Below the pieces are notes generated by a model, which saw nothing but the letters and a program-made list of their open reading frames with translations, ran no database searches and was not told where the DNA came from. A program made the position numbers and the translations under genes. From positions 1 through 56,351 of the forward strand of contig NZ_JAFBFG010000020.1 in NCBI RefSeq assembly GCF_016909155.1: DNA of 56,351 bases, written 5' to 3'. Below, piece by piece: positions 14,580 to 23,736 of this stretch (positions are counted from its first letter, which is position 1; each line of letters starts with the position of its first letter). Origin of the DNA: Chryseomicrobium aureum (GTDB lineage: Bacteria > Bacillota > Bacilli > Bacillales_A > Planococcaceae).

Positions 14580-15794
14580 CTAATTCATAAATAAGAAATC
14601 GTTCATCGTTATAAATTCATAGCTTAAATCGACAAATAAAAAGTAATTTGCTGTTAACGGGAAACTAAACGTACGTACATATTCACGTGTCTCAATATCG
14701 GAATACAAATCGGATAAGCGTCCTTGATTTGTTCGCTGCATGCGCATCATATTTTCTAAAAAGTACGGTCGGAACGCCCAGTTGGAACCACGCACATTTT
14801 CTTCGTATCTCCATGAGCCATCCTTCAAACGGAAGTTTGAGGAAACCTGTTTGCCACTCGCATCACAAATATAGAGACGGAAAGTTTCCTTATCAAAAAG
14901 CTCCTGCGCTTCTTGGAGTAATTGATCTGCATACACTTCATCTTGCCACTTCGATAGTTTTTTCAATTTGTGATGACAGGCTTCTGTGAATTTCAATCGC
15001 TGTGTGATTAGTTCTTTTTCTCGTTCGACAAAAGACTGAATTTGTGAAGGCAAAGAGACGTTGAGTTGAATAGATTCTTGCTGTTCGCAACTTGGTTTCC
15101 CTAAATAAAAGCCTTGGTAGTAGTGACCGTTGTTTTTCCACGCAAAGTACAGTTGATTGGCATCTTCAATCATTTCATAGGATAGTACCGCACCGATTCG
15201 TCGGGCAAGAACCGATAGCGTATGCAATATGTCTTGGAAGTTTTCGAGATTGGCAGAGCGAGTCAAACTGGTGTCGATTTTTAAGATGTCCGGCCGAAGA
15301 GCGCGAATACGATCAATGTTTGAACTGGCACCACCTATATGGTCAATCGCTAAGCGGATTCCGTAAGTTTTATAATAGCGCAAGAGATGATTAAGGCTTT
15401 CGAACTCTTCCTCAATGTCATGTTCTGTTACCTCTAATACGAATCGCTTTAATGCAAACCCCTTCTTTTCCTGCACGTGTAGAAAGGCAAGAAATGTCTC
15501 ATCTTCCTCATCAATCAATTGCTGCGCGGACCGGTTGATCGATAGGTAACCAGGCAAGTCATTCTCTAAAAGATAATCAACAGCCAAACCGATTAAATGG
15601 TCATCCAGTTCATTTTTAAACTCTGTTGGAATGTCGCTATCTAGAAAAAAATCTCCGAGAGACGTCCAGTGGTCATCTTCTCTGTAACGGCCAAGTAGTT
15701 CGTAGCCGGCAATTTCATGGGTAATTGCACTGACGATTGGTTGAAGGGCTGGGCGGACACGATCTAGTTGGTCCATAATTTGAAGTGCATCCAC
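14580..15794 (-). CDS. ykuI: YkuI-like EAL-domain protein, degenerate phosphodiesterase
   Basis: 404 aa, close to the length of B. subtilis YkuI (a c-di-GMP-binding protein). The EAL domain is at ~15-250 and a PAS-like YkuI C-terminal domain at ~290-400. Signature residues read YELLGRY for the EAL box, LEVTEH for the metal-binding E, AIDHIGG where active enzymes have DDFG, and LKIDTSL. Loss of the second aspartate argues against catalysis, so it is more likely a c-di-GMP sensor. GTG start at 15794 with GAGGAGG upstream. Confidence 0.8.
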   Translation of the reverse strand: MDALQIMDQLDRVRPALQPIVSAITHEIAGYELLGRYREDDHWTSLGDFFLDSDIPTEFKNELDDHLIGLAVDYLLENDLPGYLSINRSAQQLIDEEDETFLAFLHVQEKKGFALKRFVLEVTEHDIEEEFESLNHLLRYYKTYGIRLAIDHIGGASSNIDRIRALRPDILKIDTSLTRSANLENFQDILHTLSVLARRIGAVLSYEMIEDANQLYFAWKNNGHYYQGFYLGKPSCEQQESIQLNVSLPSQIQSFVEREKELITQRLKFTEACHHKLKKLSKWQDEVYADQLLQEAQELFDKETFRLYICDASGKQVSSNFRLKDGSWRYEENVRGSNWAFRPYFLENMMRMQRTNQGRLSDLYSDIETREYVRTFSFPLTANYFLFVDLSYEFITMNDFLFMN

Positions 15795-15919
15795 TAAAAT
15801 ATCCTCCTCACATCTCTAGTAATTTTAGTATTATACCATTTTCACTAGCTAGGAAGAATGCAAAGAATTCGGAAAATGGGTACACTAGAAAAAACGAGTA
15901 GAAAAGAGTGGGTGAACAG

Positions 15920-16654
15920 ATGAAGATTACAACAATCGGTATGTGGGGTGGTTATCCTGAAAAAGGTGAAGCGACCTCTTCTTTTTTAGTTGAACAGGAT
16001 GGCTTTAGTTTAATCGTTGATTGTGGGAGTGCTGTATTGTCTACATTATTAACTATGAAAGACGTGCATGAATTGGATGCATTTCTCATTAGTCACTACC
16101 ATCCCGACCATATCGCAGACGTAGGCGTATTACAACATGCTGCAATGATTCATAAACAATTAGGAAATCTTCACCACCCGATTCCGATTTATGCACACGC
16201 ACAGGATTCTGTAGAGTTTTCAAAGCTCAGCTACAAAGGTGTGACAACAGGTATGGAGCTTGAGGCGTATGCAAGCTACTCCATTGGCCCCTTTAAAGTC
16301 TCCACTTGCCCCACTGTGCATCCGGTCTATTGTTTAGCTTTTCGTATCGAAGCGGCTGGAAAGGCTGTCGTCTTCACGGCAGATACCGAATGGACAGATG
16401 CACTTGTGACGTTCTCACAAGGAGCGAATGTATTAGTTAGTGAATCGAATGTCTACCCGCAGTATGCCGGAAAGATACAAGGTCATTTGACAGGACAACA
16501 AGCTGGCTTACTAGCGGCACAGTCGGGTGTTGAACGTTTGGTACTAACACACTTGCCTCAATACGGAGATAGAGAAATTCTTGTTGCCGAAGCGAAAAAA
16601 GAATTTTCTGGTCCGGTCGAACTCGCGTATACAAAACAGCAAATTTTATTATAG
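15920..16654 (+). CDS. MBL-fold hydrolase, YhfI-like
   Basis: 244 aa metallo-beta-lactamase fold. The zinc motif is SHYHPDHIAD (~60-69), with downstream histidines at CPTVHPV (~132) and LTHLPQYGD (~219) and an aspartate in FTADTEW. Closest in layout to B. subtilis YhfI (MGGYP near the start, ATS, LLVDCGSAVLS); substrate unknown. The GTG at 15908 is in frame, but GGGTGA before the ATG at 15920 decides the start. The SDR gene follows after 13 bases. Confidence 0.82.
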   Translation: MKITTIGMWGGYPEKGEATSSFLVEQDGFSLIVDCGSAVLSTLLTMKDVHELDAFLISHYHPDHIADVGVLQHAAMIHKQLGNLHHPIPIYAHAQDSVEFSKLSYKGVTTGMELEAYASYSIGPFKVSTCPTVHPVYCLAFRIEAAGKAVVFTADTEWTDALVTFSQGANVLVSESNVYPQYAGKIQGHLTGQQAGLLAAQSGVERLVLTHLPQYGDREILVAEAKKEFSGPVELAYTKQQILL

Positions 16655-16667
16655 AAAGGAGTTTACC

Positions 16668-17576
16668 ATGACAACTGCATTGATTTTAGGCGGTACACAA
16701 TTTGTCGGGAAGCGTCTTGTGAAGCTACTAGTGGAAGATGGGGTGAATGTCACCATCGCAACGAGAGGACGCATGACAGATGACTTTGGAGACTCAGTAA
16801 AGCGATTGGTGCTGGACCGCACTGATGATAAAACGATAAAACATGCACTTGAAGATAAGGAATATGATTATGTTTTTGATCACACGTGCTATTCACCGAT
16901 AGAAGTGCGAGAAGTTTTAGAGGCACTTGGAACGAGAATTGGAAAGTATATTTTCATCTCTTCAGTAGCAGTCTATAATGCGGGTGTGAATCTTAAAGAA
17001 TCCGACTTTGATCCACGTCACTTTGACATTTACTATAAATCTCGCCATGAATATGCTGGTATGGAAGGGTACCAAGAAGCCAAACGAGCAGCGGAGGCAG
17101 TCCTTTATCAACAAGCACCTTGTCCGGTTGTAACAGTGCGTTTTCCGTATGTGGTTGGGGAAGATGATTACACGGAGCGCTTTGCATTTCATGTTCGGGC
17201 TGTAGAAGAGGGGAAAGCGATAGGGACGAAAAATCCAGACGCTCGTTTCGGGTTTATTGATTCTGCGGAAGCAGCTGAGTTTTTAAAAGCCTGTGCGCTT
17301 TCCGATTATGAAGGCCCGATAAATGCGGGGACAGATGATTCCATCTCATTGCAAGAACTGTTGGAGTATATATCCCGACATCTTGGTAAGAACTATTCGT
17401 TCGCGGAAGACTCATTACACAATCAAAGTCCTTATGATTTAGGATTTGATTTGGCTCAGACGACAAAGCATGCATCTAGAAAAGGGTTTTCGTTTTCTTC
17501 TTTGCAAGAAGTTTTAGAAAAGCAAATTGAGATTCACCAGACAGATGTCAGAGAAAGTGATGACAGAGGTCACTAG
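16668..17576 (+). CDS. NAD-dependent epimerase/dehydratase (extended SDR)
   Basis: 302 aa. A Rossmann nucleotide-binding motif GGTQFVGK is at residues 8-15, SSVAVY (catalytic S/T position) near 104 and YQEAK (Y-x-x-x-K) near 135. The domain order is that of extended short-chain dehydrogenases acting on nucleotide sugars or related substrates; the substrate is not clear. ATG at 16668 follows GAAAGGAG. It is probably co-transcribed with the MBL hydrolase and ends 47 bases before hemolysin III. Confidence 0.8.
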   Translation: MTTALILGGTQFVGKRLVKLLVEDGVNVTIATRGRMTDDFGDSVKRLVLDRTDDKTIKHALEDKEYDYVFDHTCYSPIEVREVLEALGTRIGKYIFISSVAVYNAGVNLKESDFDPRHFDIYYKSRHEYAGMEGYQEAKRAAEAVLYQQAPCPVVTVRFPYVVGEDDYTERFAFHVRAVEEGKAIGTKNPDARFGFIDSAEAAEFLKACALSDYEGPINAGTDDSISLQELLEYISRHLGKNYSFAEDSLHNQSPYDLGFDLAQTTKHASRKGFSFSSLQEVLEKQIEIHQTDVRESDDRGH

Positions 17577-17623
17577 GTGTTGGCGTTTATTTCCTCTAAA
17601 CTAGAGAGAAGGAGATGACGGTT

Positions 17624-18259
17624 ATGGATACAACACATACATTTACTAAAAGAGAAGAGTTCGTGAATGCACTTATTCATGGATTAGGTATGCTACTTAG
17701 CATCTCGGCACTTGTCGTGTTAATTGTTGCAGGTGCAAAAACGGGGAGTGCTTGGCATGTCGTGAGTTTCACAATTTTTGGCGTGTCGATGTTGATTTTG
17801 TATTCGGCCTCTACATTGGTCCATAGTTTTCCACAAGGAAAAGCGAAAGACTGGTTTGAATGGCTAGATCATTCATCAATCTATTGGTTTATTGCAGGAA
17901 CCTACACACCTTTTTTATTCTTAGCAGTAAAAGGTCCTTTAGCATGGGTATTGTTTGGCATCGTGTGGGGTCTGGCAATTGGAGGAACGTTATTTAAATT
18001 GTATTTTGTAAAACGGTTCGTCAAATTGTCTACCTTCTTATATGTTGTGATGGGTTGGTTGATTGTGTTTGCTTGGAACCCACTCACAGCCGCAATGACA
18101 CAAGAAGGTCTCTTCTTATTAATTGCTGGGGGAGTGCTTTATACAGTAGGTGCTATTTTTTATGTGTGGAGAGGGTTTTTATACCACCATGCAGTGTGGC
18201 ATGTCTTTGTACTTGCAGCAAGTGTCTGTCATTTCTTTTCTGTCTACAGTCTGCTCTAA
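17624..18259 (+). CDS. Hemolysin III / PAQR-family membrane protein
   Basis: 211 aa with seven predicted membrane helices. Family signatures: EEFVNALIHGLG at the N-terminus, YSASTLVHSFP, DHSSIYWFIAGTYTPF and the C-terminal HHAVWHVFVL. Conserved histidines and an aspartate form the metal site typical of PAQR hydrolases. The name hemolysin III is historical, and a lipid-hydrolase-like role is suspected. The ATG at 17624 is chosen over 17615 for spacing to AAGGAG. Confidence 0.88.
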   Translation: MDTTHTFTKREEFVNALIHGLGMLLSISALVVLIVAGAKTGSAWHVVSFTIFGVSMLILYSASTLVHSFPQGKAKDWFEWLDHSSIYWFIAGTYTPFLFLAVKGPLAWVLFGIVWGLAIGGTLFKLYFVKRFVKLSTFLYVVMGWLIVFAWNPLTAAMTQEGLFLLIAGGVLYTVGAIFYVWRGFLYHHAVWHVFVLAASVCHFFSVYSLL

Positions 18260-18278
18260 CTAACTTTTATAAGTTTCA

Positions 18279-18309
18279 AGAGGACTTCCCCATGGGAGTT
18301 CTCTTTTTT
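18279..18309 (+). terminator. Terminator of hemolysin III gene
   Basis: AGAGGACT pairs with AGTTCTCT (one G-U), with a 10-base loop and six T at 18304-18309. Confidence 0.8.
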
Positions 18310-18411
18310 GTATATACATTATGTCTAATTTTCTTTTACAGTCACATTATGCGAAGGTTAGACAAAAAAACAAAACTTTACAGCGAATCAATAGCCAAAA
18401 ATCAAAAACGG

Positions 18412-18440
18412 TTGTATAATCATTGTACAAGTATTGTATA
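18412..18440 (+). promoter_or_regulatory. Repeated TTGTA motif before the carotenoid cluster
   Basis: TTGTAT (18412), TTGTAC (18424) and TTGTAT (18434) occur within 29 bases; the middle copy is the palindrome TTGTACAA. TTGTAT-17-TGTATA could be a promoter, but transcription would then begin within the ribosome binding site of the first gene. It may instead be an operator. Weak call. Confidence 0.3.
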
Positions 18441-18456
18441 AAGAGGAGGGGCCATC

Positions 18457-19986
18457 ATGAGCAAGAAAATAGCAGTAGTCGGTGCTGGACCAGGTGGTCT
18501 TGCGGCGGCTATGTTACTCGCTTCTAAAGGGTTTCAAGTAGTTGTATATGAAAAGAATGAGGTTGTGGGAGGTCGCAACGCTGCCATCGAGATGGACGGT
18601 TTCCGCTTTGATATGGGTCCGACATTTTTAAGTATGATTCATATCGTAGATGAATTGTTTGAAGCGGCAGGCCGTAATATGCACGATTATATGGACTTAA
18701 TCGAACTTCCTGAAATGTATCAATTAACGTTCGACGGGAAGAGAACGCTCGATATGACACGTGACCGAGAAAAAATGAAAGAACGCATTGAAGCTACGTA
18801 TCCTGGAAATAGCGAAGGATATGATCAATTTTTATATGAGAGTGGGAAGAAATTAGCCGCTTTAACGCCTATTCTTCAATCACGTATGGATAAACTGATT
18901 CATTATATGCGTCCATCTGTTGTGAAAGCATTGCCAGAGCTTGAAATTGGAAAAACGCTCTATGATGTACTGAGTCGTTATTTCAATCATGAAGAGCTCA
19001 AACTTGCTTTTACATTCCAATCAAAATATCTAGGGATGTCACCATGGGAGTGTCCAGGTGCATTTTCAATCCTTTCCTATATGGAACATGCATATGGTAT
19101 CTATCACCCAATCGGTGGTGTGAATCAGTTGTCTGCATCCATGGCGAAAGTGGTGGAAGAATACGGTGGGAAAGTACACCTTGGCACAGGCGTCAAAAAG
19201 TTTAAATTAGATGGCAAAAAAGTAACGGGACTGCTCTTAGAATCTGGAGAAGAAGTAGAAGTCGATGAAATAGTGGTTAACGGAGATTTTGGGCATGTGA
19301 TGACAAACCTTGTTGATGAAGGTGTCTTAAAGAAATACTCACGTGAGAATCTAGATAAGAAAAAATACTCTTGCTCCACATTCATGCTCTATTTAGGCCT
19401 CGATAAAGTATATGATTTACCGCATCATAACATTATTTTTGCTAAAGACTATAAAACAAATGTGGAAGAAATTACGCACACAAAAAAACTCTCTGCAGAC
19501 CCATCTATCTATGTTCAAAATGCAAGTGTGACAGATCCGACATTAGCGCCAGAGGGACAATCTGCACTCTATATTTTAGCTCCAGTCCCAAATAACGATA
19601 GTAAAATCGGTTGGCAAGAAGAACAGCAAGCCTTCCGTGACTTGGTCATCCGTACAATTGAAGAGAAATCTGAATTCAAGGATCTATCTAAGCATATTGT
19701 AAGTGAAAAAGTGTTGACCCCGGTTCACTGGGAAGAAGATATCTCTGTCTTTAAAGGCGCAACATTCAATTTGGGCCATCAACTGTCTCAAATGATGGTA
19801 TTCCGCCCACACAATAAATTTGAAGAACTAGACGGCGTCTGGTTAGTCGGTGGTGGTACTCACCCTGGCAGTGGCTTACCGACAATTTTGGAGTCTGCAC
19901 GCATAGTAACCAATGGAATTTTAGCGGAAGAAGGCAAAGAGCGTATACCTGTAGGCCTTTTACCTGCTTGGGAGGGAACAGCATGA
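18457..19986 (+). CDS. CrtN/CrtI-type carotenoid desaturase or oxidase, paralogue 1
   Basis: 509 aa FAD-dependent flavoprotein. The dinucleotide-binding motif GAGPGGLAAAMLLA is at ~9-22, then VYEKNEVVGGR, FDMGPTFLS, an IGGVNQLSASMA substrate-domain motif, and the C-terminal CrtI signature GGGTHPGSGLPTILESA (~470). In C30 pathways such paralogues split the work of desaturating diapophytoene and oxidising the ends; sequence alone does not say which step this one takes. AGGAGGGG precedes the ATG. It overlaps the next gene by ATGA, so the pair is coupled. Confidence 0.85.
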   Translation: MSKKIAVVGAGPGGLAAAMLLASKGFQVVVYEKNEVVGGRNAAIEMDGFRFDMGPTFLSMIHIVDELFEAAGRNMHDYMDLIELPEMYQLTFDGKRTLDMTRDREKMKERIEATYPGNSEGYDQFLYESGKKLAALTPILQSRMDKLIHYMRPSVVKALPELEIGKTLYDVLSRYFNHEELKLAFTFQSKYLGMSPWECPGAFSILSYMEHAYGIYHPIGGVNQLSASMAKVVEEYGGKVHLGTGVKKFKLDGKKVTGLLLESGEEVEVDEIVVNGDFGHVMTNLVDEGVLKKYSRENLDKKKYSCSTFMLYLGLDKVYDLPHHNIIFAKDYKTNVEEITHTKKLSADPSIYVQNASVTDPTLAPEGQSALYILAPVPNNDSKIGWQEEQQAFRDLVIRTIEEKSEFKDLSKHIVSEKVLTPVHWEEDISVFKGATFNLGHQLSQMMVFRPHNKFEELDGVWLVGGGTHPGSGLPTILESARIVTNGILAEEGKERIPVGLLPAWEGTA

Positions 19987-21467
19987 CGATTGCATTAATC
20001 GGTGGTGGAGTAGGCGGTCTCATGACAGCTCTCTATCTGACAGAAGCAGGACACGAAGTTACTATCTATGAAAAAAGTTCAAAACTAGGCGGTCGATTAG
20101 CCTTTGTGAAAAATGGAGAGTACAGAATCGACGAAGGTCCGACGATTGTCTTGCTACCTGATATGTTCTTAGACCTGTTGAAAAAAGCGGGGGTGGACAC
20201 GACAGGCTTACGTTTATTGCGTTGCGACCCTCTTTATTCCATGCAGTTCTCGGACGGAGAAGTGTACACGAAATATGCAGATCCTATTCAGCAGCAACAA
20301 GAAATCGAGCGCTTATTTCCTAAAGATGCAGAGGGATTCAAGCAGTTCTTAACAGAAGGCAAGCAACGTTTTGACATTGGGATGACATCCTTTTTAACTA
20401 AATCGTTTTCCGTGAAAAAAGACTTTTGGACGTTTACCTCTATACGAAAGCTTCTTGCATTAAAACCATATCAATCTGTAAGTGGATTGATGAAAGGGTA
20501 TTTCAAAGATTCGCGCCTCCAACAAGCGTATGCATTACAATCTCTTTATATTGGTGGAAACCCGTATCAAGTGCCAGCGATGTATTCTCTTGTCTCTTTC
20601 TCAGAGCATGAGCATGGAGTTTACTATTTGCAAGGCGGGTATGCCTCATTAATTCCTTTATTAGATAAGACGCTACGAGCGCGTGGTGTGACTATTCATT
20701 TAAATAGTGCTGTTGAAACGATTCACTTAGAGGACGGGAGAGCTACTGGCGTTAAAACGAAAAATGGATCCATTTCACATGACGCAGTAGTTTTTAACGG
20801 AGAAATGCCATTTTTGAAGGAACTTTTACCTTCTGTGCCGAATCGTACCTATATACCTTCTTCTAGTTGCTATTTAATGTACATTGGTGTCGATAGCAAG
20901 TATGAAAACCGACTTGTACATTCGTACTTGATGGGGCCGGATTTCAAAGGTCATATGGATTCTGTTTTTCGAACAAAAGAATTGCCAAACGAACCTTCAA
21001 TTTATGTATTCAACCCAAGTGTCATGGACGATTCACTGGCCCCGAAAGGGAAAAGTGTTCTTTATATTCTCGTTCCGGTACCATCGGGTACTGCCATTGA
21101 ATGGGAGAATGTTAATGATTGGCGAGAGCGTATTTTAGATCGTATAGAAGAAAATGGATTTCCAAACTTGCGTGAACGCACCGAGTGGATGGAGATACGT
21201 ACACCGGCTACTGCCCAAGCAGAAGGCTATTTCCAAGGTGGAAACTTTGGAATTGCCCCTGTACTTGGCCAATCTGGAGTATTTCGACCACAAGCAAAAC
21301 CAACAAAATTCAATAACTTGTATGCTGTAGGTGCTTCTACACACCCGGGTGGTGGAATTCCTATCGTGATGCAAGGTGCTTATTTGACCGCACAGACTGT
21401 GTTAAATGATTTGACTGTAAAAGGGGGACAACCGGATGAACGTCAAGCAAGCCTACCAAGAGTGTGA
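19983..21467 (+). CDS. crtN: CrtN-like dehydrosqualene (diapophytoene) desaturase, paralogue 2
   Basis: 494 aa. GGGVGGLMTALYL is at ~7-19, YEKSSKLGGRL, a GPTIVLLPDMF stretch much like staphylococcal CrtN, and a C-terminal GASTHPGGGIPIVM. Of the three paralogues this one looks closest to diapophytoene desaturase, introducing double bases into the C30 backbone made by CrtM to colour it. The closeness is judged by eye. ATG at 19983 (ATGA overlap with the previous gene, GGGAGGG upstream). It overlaps crtM by 32 bases. Confidence 0.8.
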   Translation: MTIALIGGGVGGLMTALYLTEAGHEVTIYEKSSKLGGRLAFVKNGEYRIDEGPTIVLLPDMFLDLLKKAGVDTTGLRLLRCDPLYSMQFSDGEVYTKYADPIQQQQEIERLFPKDAEGFKQFLTEGKQRFDIGMTSFLTKSFSVKKDFWTFTSIRKLLALKPYQSVSGLMKGYFKDSRLQQAYALQSLYIGGNPYQVPAMYSLVSFSEHEHGVYYLQGGYASLIPLLDKTLRARGVTIHLNSAVETIHLEDGRATGVKTKNGSISHDAVVFNGEMPFLKELLPSVPNRTYIPSSSCYLMYIGVDSKYENRLVHSYLMGPDFKGHMDSVFRTKELPNEPSIYVFNPSVMDDSLAPKGKSVLYILVPVPSGTAIEWENVNDWRERILDRIEENGFPNLRERTEWMEIRTPATAQAEGYFQGGNFGIAPVLGQSGVFRPQAKPTKFNNLYAVGASTHPGGGIPIVMQGAYLTAQTVLNDLTVKGGQPDERQASLPRV

Positions 21468-22269
21468 ACGTGTCATTGCTGAAAATTCCCGCACATTTTA
21501 CAAGGCCTTTTCCTTACTTCCTAAAGCCGACCGTCTAGCTGTATGGGCAGTCTATGCATTTTGTCGCCGCGTCGATGATCTGGTGGATGAGGGAATCGAA
21601 CCAGTTTCAAGTCTGCATAAATTTGAGGTGGAGTTCCAGGCTTTCTTAGATGGCAAGTATGATGAAGCGGACCCAATGTGGGTTGCACTGGCGGACGTGT
21701 TTAAACGCTATGACATGGACCCGGAGCCGTTTAAAGAGCAACTGAGAGGTCAAGAAATGGATCTCACTATTCATCGCTATAAAACAATCGATGATCTATT
21801 AGTGTATTGCTATCACGTGGCAAGTACAGTAGGTCTGATGTTGCTACCAATCCTGGCGCCTGCTCGTAAAAATGAGCTACGCGAAGATGCCATTGCACTT
21901 GGTCTTGCGATGCAACTTACAAATATCTTAAGAGACGTTGGAGAAGACCTTGGCCGTGGGCGCATCTATATGCCAACCGATCGTTTGGCACACTTTGAAG
22001 TATCCGAATGGTGTATGCGTAAAGGTGTGATTAGTAAAGGGTTTATACAGTCGTGGGAAGAGCTAGCTGTTTTAGCAGAGCGCTACTATGACCAGGCGAA
22101 CCAGTCTATTCACCTGTATCCAAAACGCTCTCAAATCCCATTAAAGAGTGCTTCTCATTTCTATCGTCATATTCTTTCTACAATTCGGGAGAAAGACTAT
22201 CGTGTGTTTGATACAAAACACTTTGTATCCGACGAGCAAAAAGCAGAAATTCTAGCTGTTTTACACTAA
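21436..22269 (+). CDS. crtM: Dehydrosqualene/phytoene synthase
   Basis: 277 aa trans-isoprenyl diphosphate synthase. Both aspartate-rich motifs are intact: RRVDDLVDE (~48-56) and NILRDVGEDLGRGRIYMP (~157-174). It condenses two prenyl diphosphates head to head. The C30 (farnesyl) product is inferred from the CrtN-type neighbours; a C40 product cannot be excluded from sequence. AAAGGGGGA precedes the ATG within the end of crtN. A short terminator follows the stop. Confidence 0.9.
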   Translation: MNVKQAYQECERVIAENSRTFYKAFSLLPKADRLAVWAVYAFCRRVDDLVDEGIEPVSSLHKFEVEFQAFLDGKYDEADPMWVALADVFKRYDMDPEPFKEQLRGQEMDLTIHRYKTIDDLLVYCYHVASTVGLMLLPILAPARKNELREDAIALGLAMQLTNILRDVGEDLGRGRIYMPTDRLAHFEVSEWCMRKGVISKGFIQSWEELAVLAERYYDQANQSIHLYPKRSQIPLKSASHFYRHILSTIREKDYRVFDTKHFVSDEQKAEILAVLH

Positions 22270-22270
22270 G

Positions 22271-22291
22271 CACCCGACTCGGGTGTTTTTT
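22271..22291 (+). terminator. Short intrinsic terminator inside the carotenoid cluster
   Basis: CACCCG / CGGGTG, a 6-bp GC-rich stem with a 3-base loop, followed by six T. It lies 26 bases before the ribosome binding site of the next gene, so it would attenuate rather than end the cluster if read-through occurs. Confidence 0.65.
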
Positions 22292-22316
22292 ACTAGTCAT
22301 CAAAGGAGCTGTGTTC

Positions 22317-23075
22317 ATGGAAAAGTGGAAAGATCGAGCATATCAGTTATTTCTCTTCTGGTTTGCAGTGGGAGTCATACTGGTAGGGTTTGATCTCCTA
22401 CCGTCGTGGTTAGAATGGGCGAATACTGTATTTTTAGTGTTAGCTGGTGTGATGGGGATTTTTTATTTCTTTGCTTTATTTTCTCCAGGAAAAGCACTCG
22501 TCATCACACTCATCATTTATATATTTTCATCTTTTATGGAATATTTGGGCTCTGCGTATGGCATTCTGTTTGGCGAGTACGACTACACCGAACGGTTCGG
22601 TGCAAAGATTTTTGATATTCCGTTTACAATCGGGTTTGCTTGGTTGCTCGTTATTTCAACGACGCACGCGCTCGCAATGCGTATTACAAAGCGACCCGGT
22701 ATTGCCACAGTAATTATTTCAAGTTTATCAGCTGTTGTGATGGATTTAATCATTGATCCGGTAGCATTCAAAGCCAATGAATATTGGATTTGGTTTGAGG
22801 GTGGTTTATATTATGACATCCCGTGGACCAATTTTATGGGCTGGTTTGTTGTGGCGAGCATTTTGCAAGCACTAATTTGGGTGATGGATTCTGAAAATCC
22901 TGCAACTGAATCATTTCCGAAGTGGGAAAAACGTGTGTATTACTTATACGGTATGATGATTTTCATGTTTATGGTTACTGCCGGGGCAGCCGGTCTGTGG
23001 CTTGCAATAGGCGTAACATTGGTTGGCGCAGTCATTCTCTATAGTTGGGCAGAGTGGAGGACACGACATGATTAA
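22317..23075 (+). CDS. Carotenoid biosynthesis membrane protein, CruF-like (DUF422)
   Basis: 252 aa with about seven membrane helices. Family pattern: FMEYLGSAYGILFGEYDYTE (~65-85), then a DxxIDPVA motif at MDLIIDPVAFKANEYWIW, and GGLYYDIPWTNFMGWF. CruF-type proteins hydrate the carotenoid end (1',2' position) in bacterioruberin and myxol pathways. ATG at 22317 rather than the GTG at 22311, from the AAAGGAG spacing. It overlaps the next gene by 8 bases. Confidence 0.8.
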   Translation: MEKWKDRAYQLFLFWFAVGVILVGFDLLPSWLEWANTVFLVLAGVMGIFYFFALFSPGKALVITLIIYIFSSFMEYLGSAYGILFGEYDYTERFGAKIFDIPFTIGFAWLLVISTTHALAMRITKRPGIATVIISSLSAVVMDLIIDPVAFKANEYWIWFEGGLYYDIPWTNFMGWFVVASILQALIWVMDSENPATESFPKWEKRVYYLYGMMIFMFMVTAGAAGLWLAIGVTLVGAVILYSWAEWRTRHD

Positions 23076-23724
23076 AGCAAAGCGAAATCCTGTATTTGAG
23101 CGTGTGATGCGCCAAGTGACGCTTCCTCAAATTCGTAAACAATTTCATGCTGTTTATTGGAAAGGGCCAGAATTTGATGGCACGCCTTCACTATATATCG
23201 CCAATCACTCCTCTTGGTGGGACGGTTTGCTATATTATCATTTGCGCCATACTGTTATTGATCGATCGACACATATTATGATGCACGAAAAAGGATTAAA
23301 AAAGTTTTGGTATTTTCGCTATACAGGGGCGTACTCTGTGAACAAACAGTCTCGTAGGGATATTATAGAAGCATTGAACTATTCAAAAGAAGTGATTGAA
23401 CAAGGGTCCAGTGTGTGGATTTTCCCGCAAGGAGAAGAGTTTTCACAAGAAATACGCCCGCTTGTCTTGGAGACGGGTGTAGGGCACTTAGCCAATCAAC
23501 TCCCGCAAACCCCTATTATACCGATTACACTGTACTACTGGTTTGGCCATCATAAAAAAGCGGAAGTGGCGATTTTAGCAGGCGAACCACTTTTATTTAC
23601 TTCTCTTCCAGGGGAGACTCGTAAACAGAAGATGAAAGCGTTAGAAAAACATTTAGAGAAGCAACTGGAACTACTGAAACAAGATGTTGTGTCCGAAAGT
23701 TTAGATACATACCGTGCACTATAA
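23068..23724 (+). CDS. PlsC-type 1-acyl-glycerol-3-phosphate acyltransferase family protein
   Basis: 218 aa. The acyltransferase motif H-x4-D is NHSSWWDG (~45-52), and the second block is WIFPQGEE (~124). No clear membrane anchor. Within this cluster the likely acceptor is the glycosylated carotenoid, as in staphyloxanthin-type pigments, but staphylococcal CrtO belongs to another family; the acceptor is an inference. GGAGG before the ATG at 23068, translationally coupled to the upstream gene. Confidence 0.8.
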   Translation: MIKAKRNPVFERVMRQVTLPQIRKQFHAVYWKGPEFDGTPSLYIANHSSWWDGLLYYHLRHTVIDRSTHIMMHEKGLKKFWYFRYTGAYSVNKQSRRDIIEALNYSKEVIEQGSSVWIFPQGEEFSQEIRPLVLETGVGHLANQLPQTPIIPITLYYWFGHHKKAEVAILAGEPLLFTSLPGETRKQKMKALEKHLEKQLELLKQDVVSESLDTYRAL

Positions 23725-23736
23725 GGGGGAATGGAG

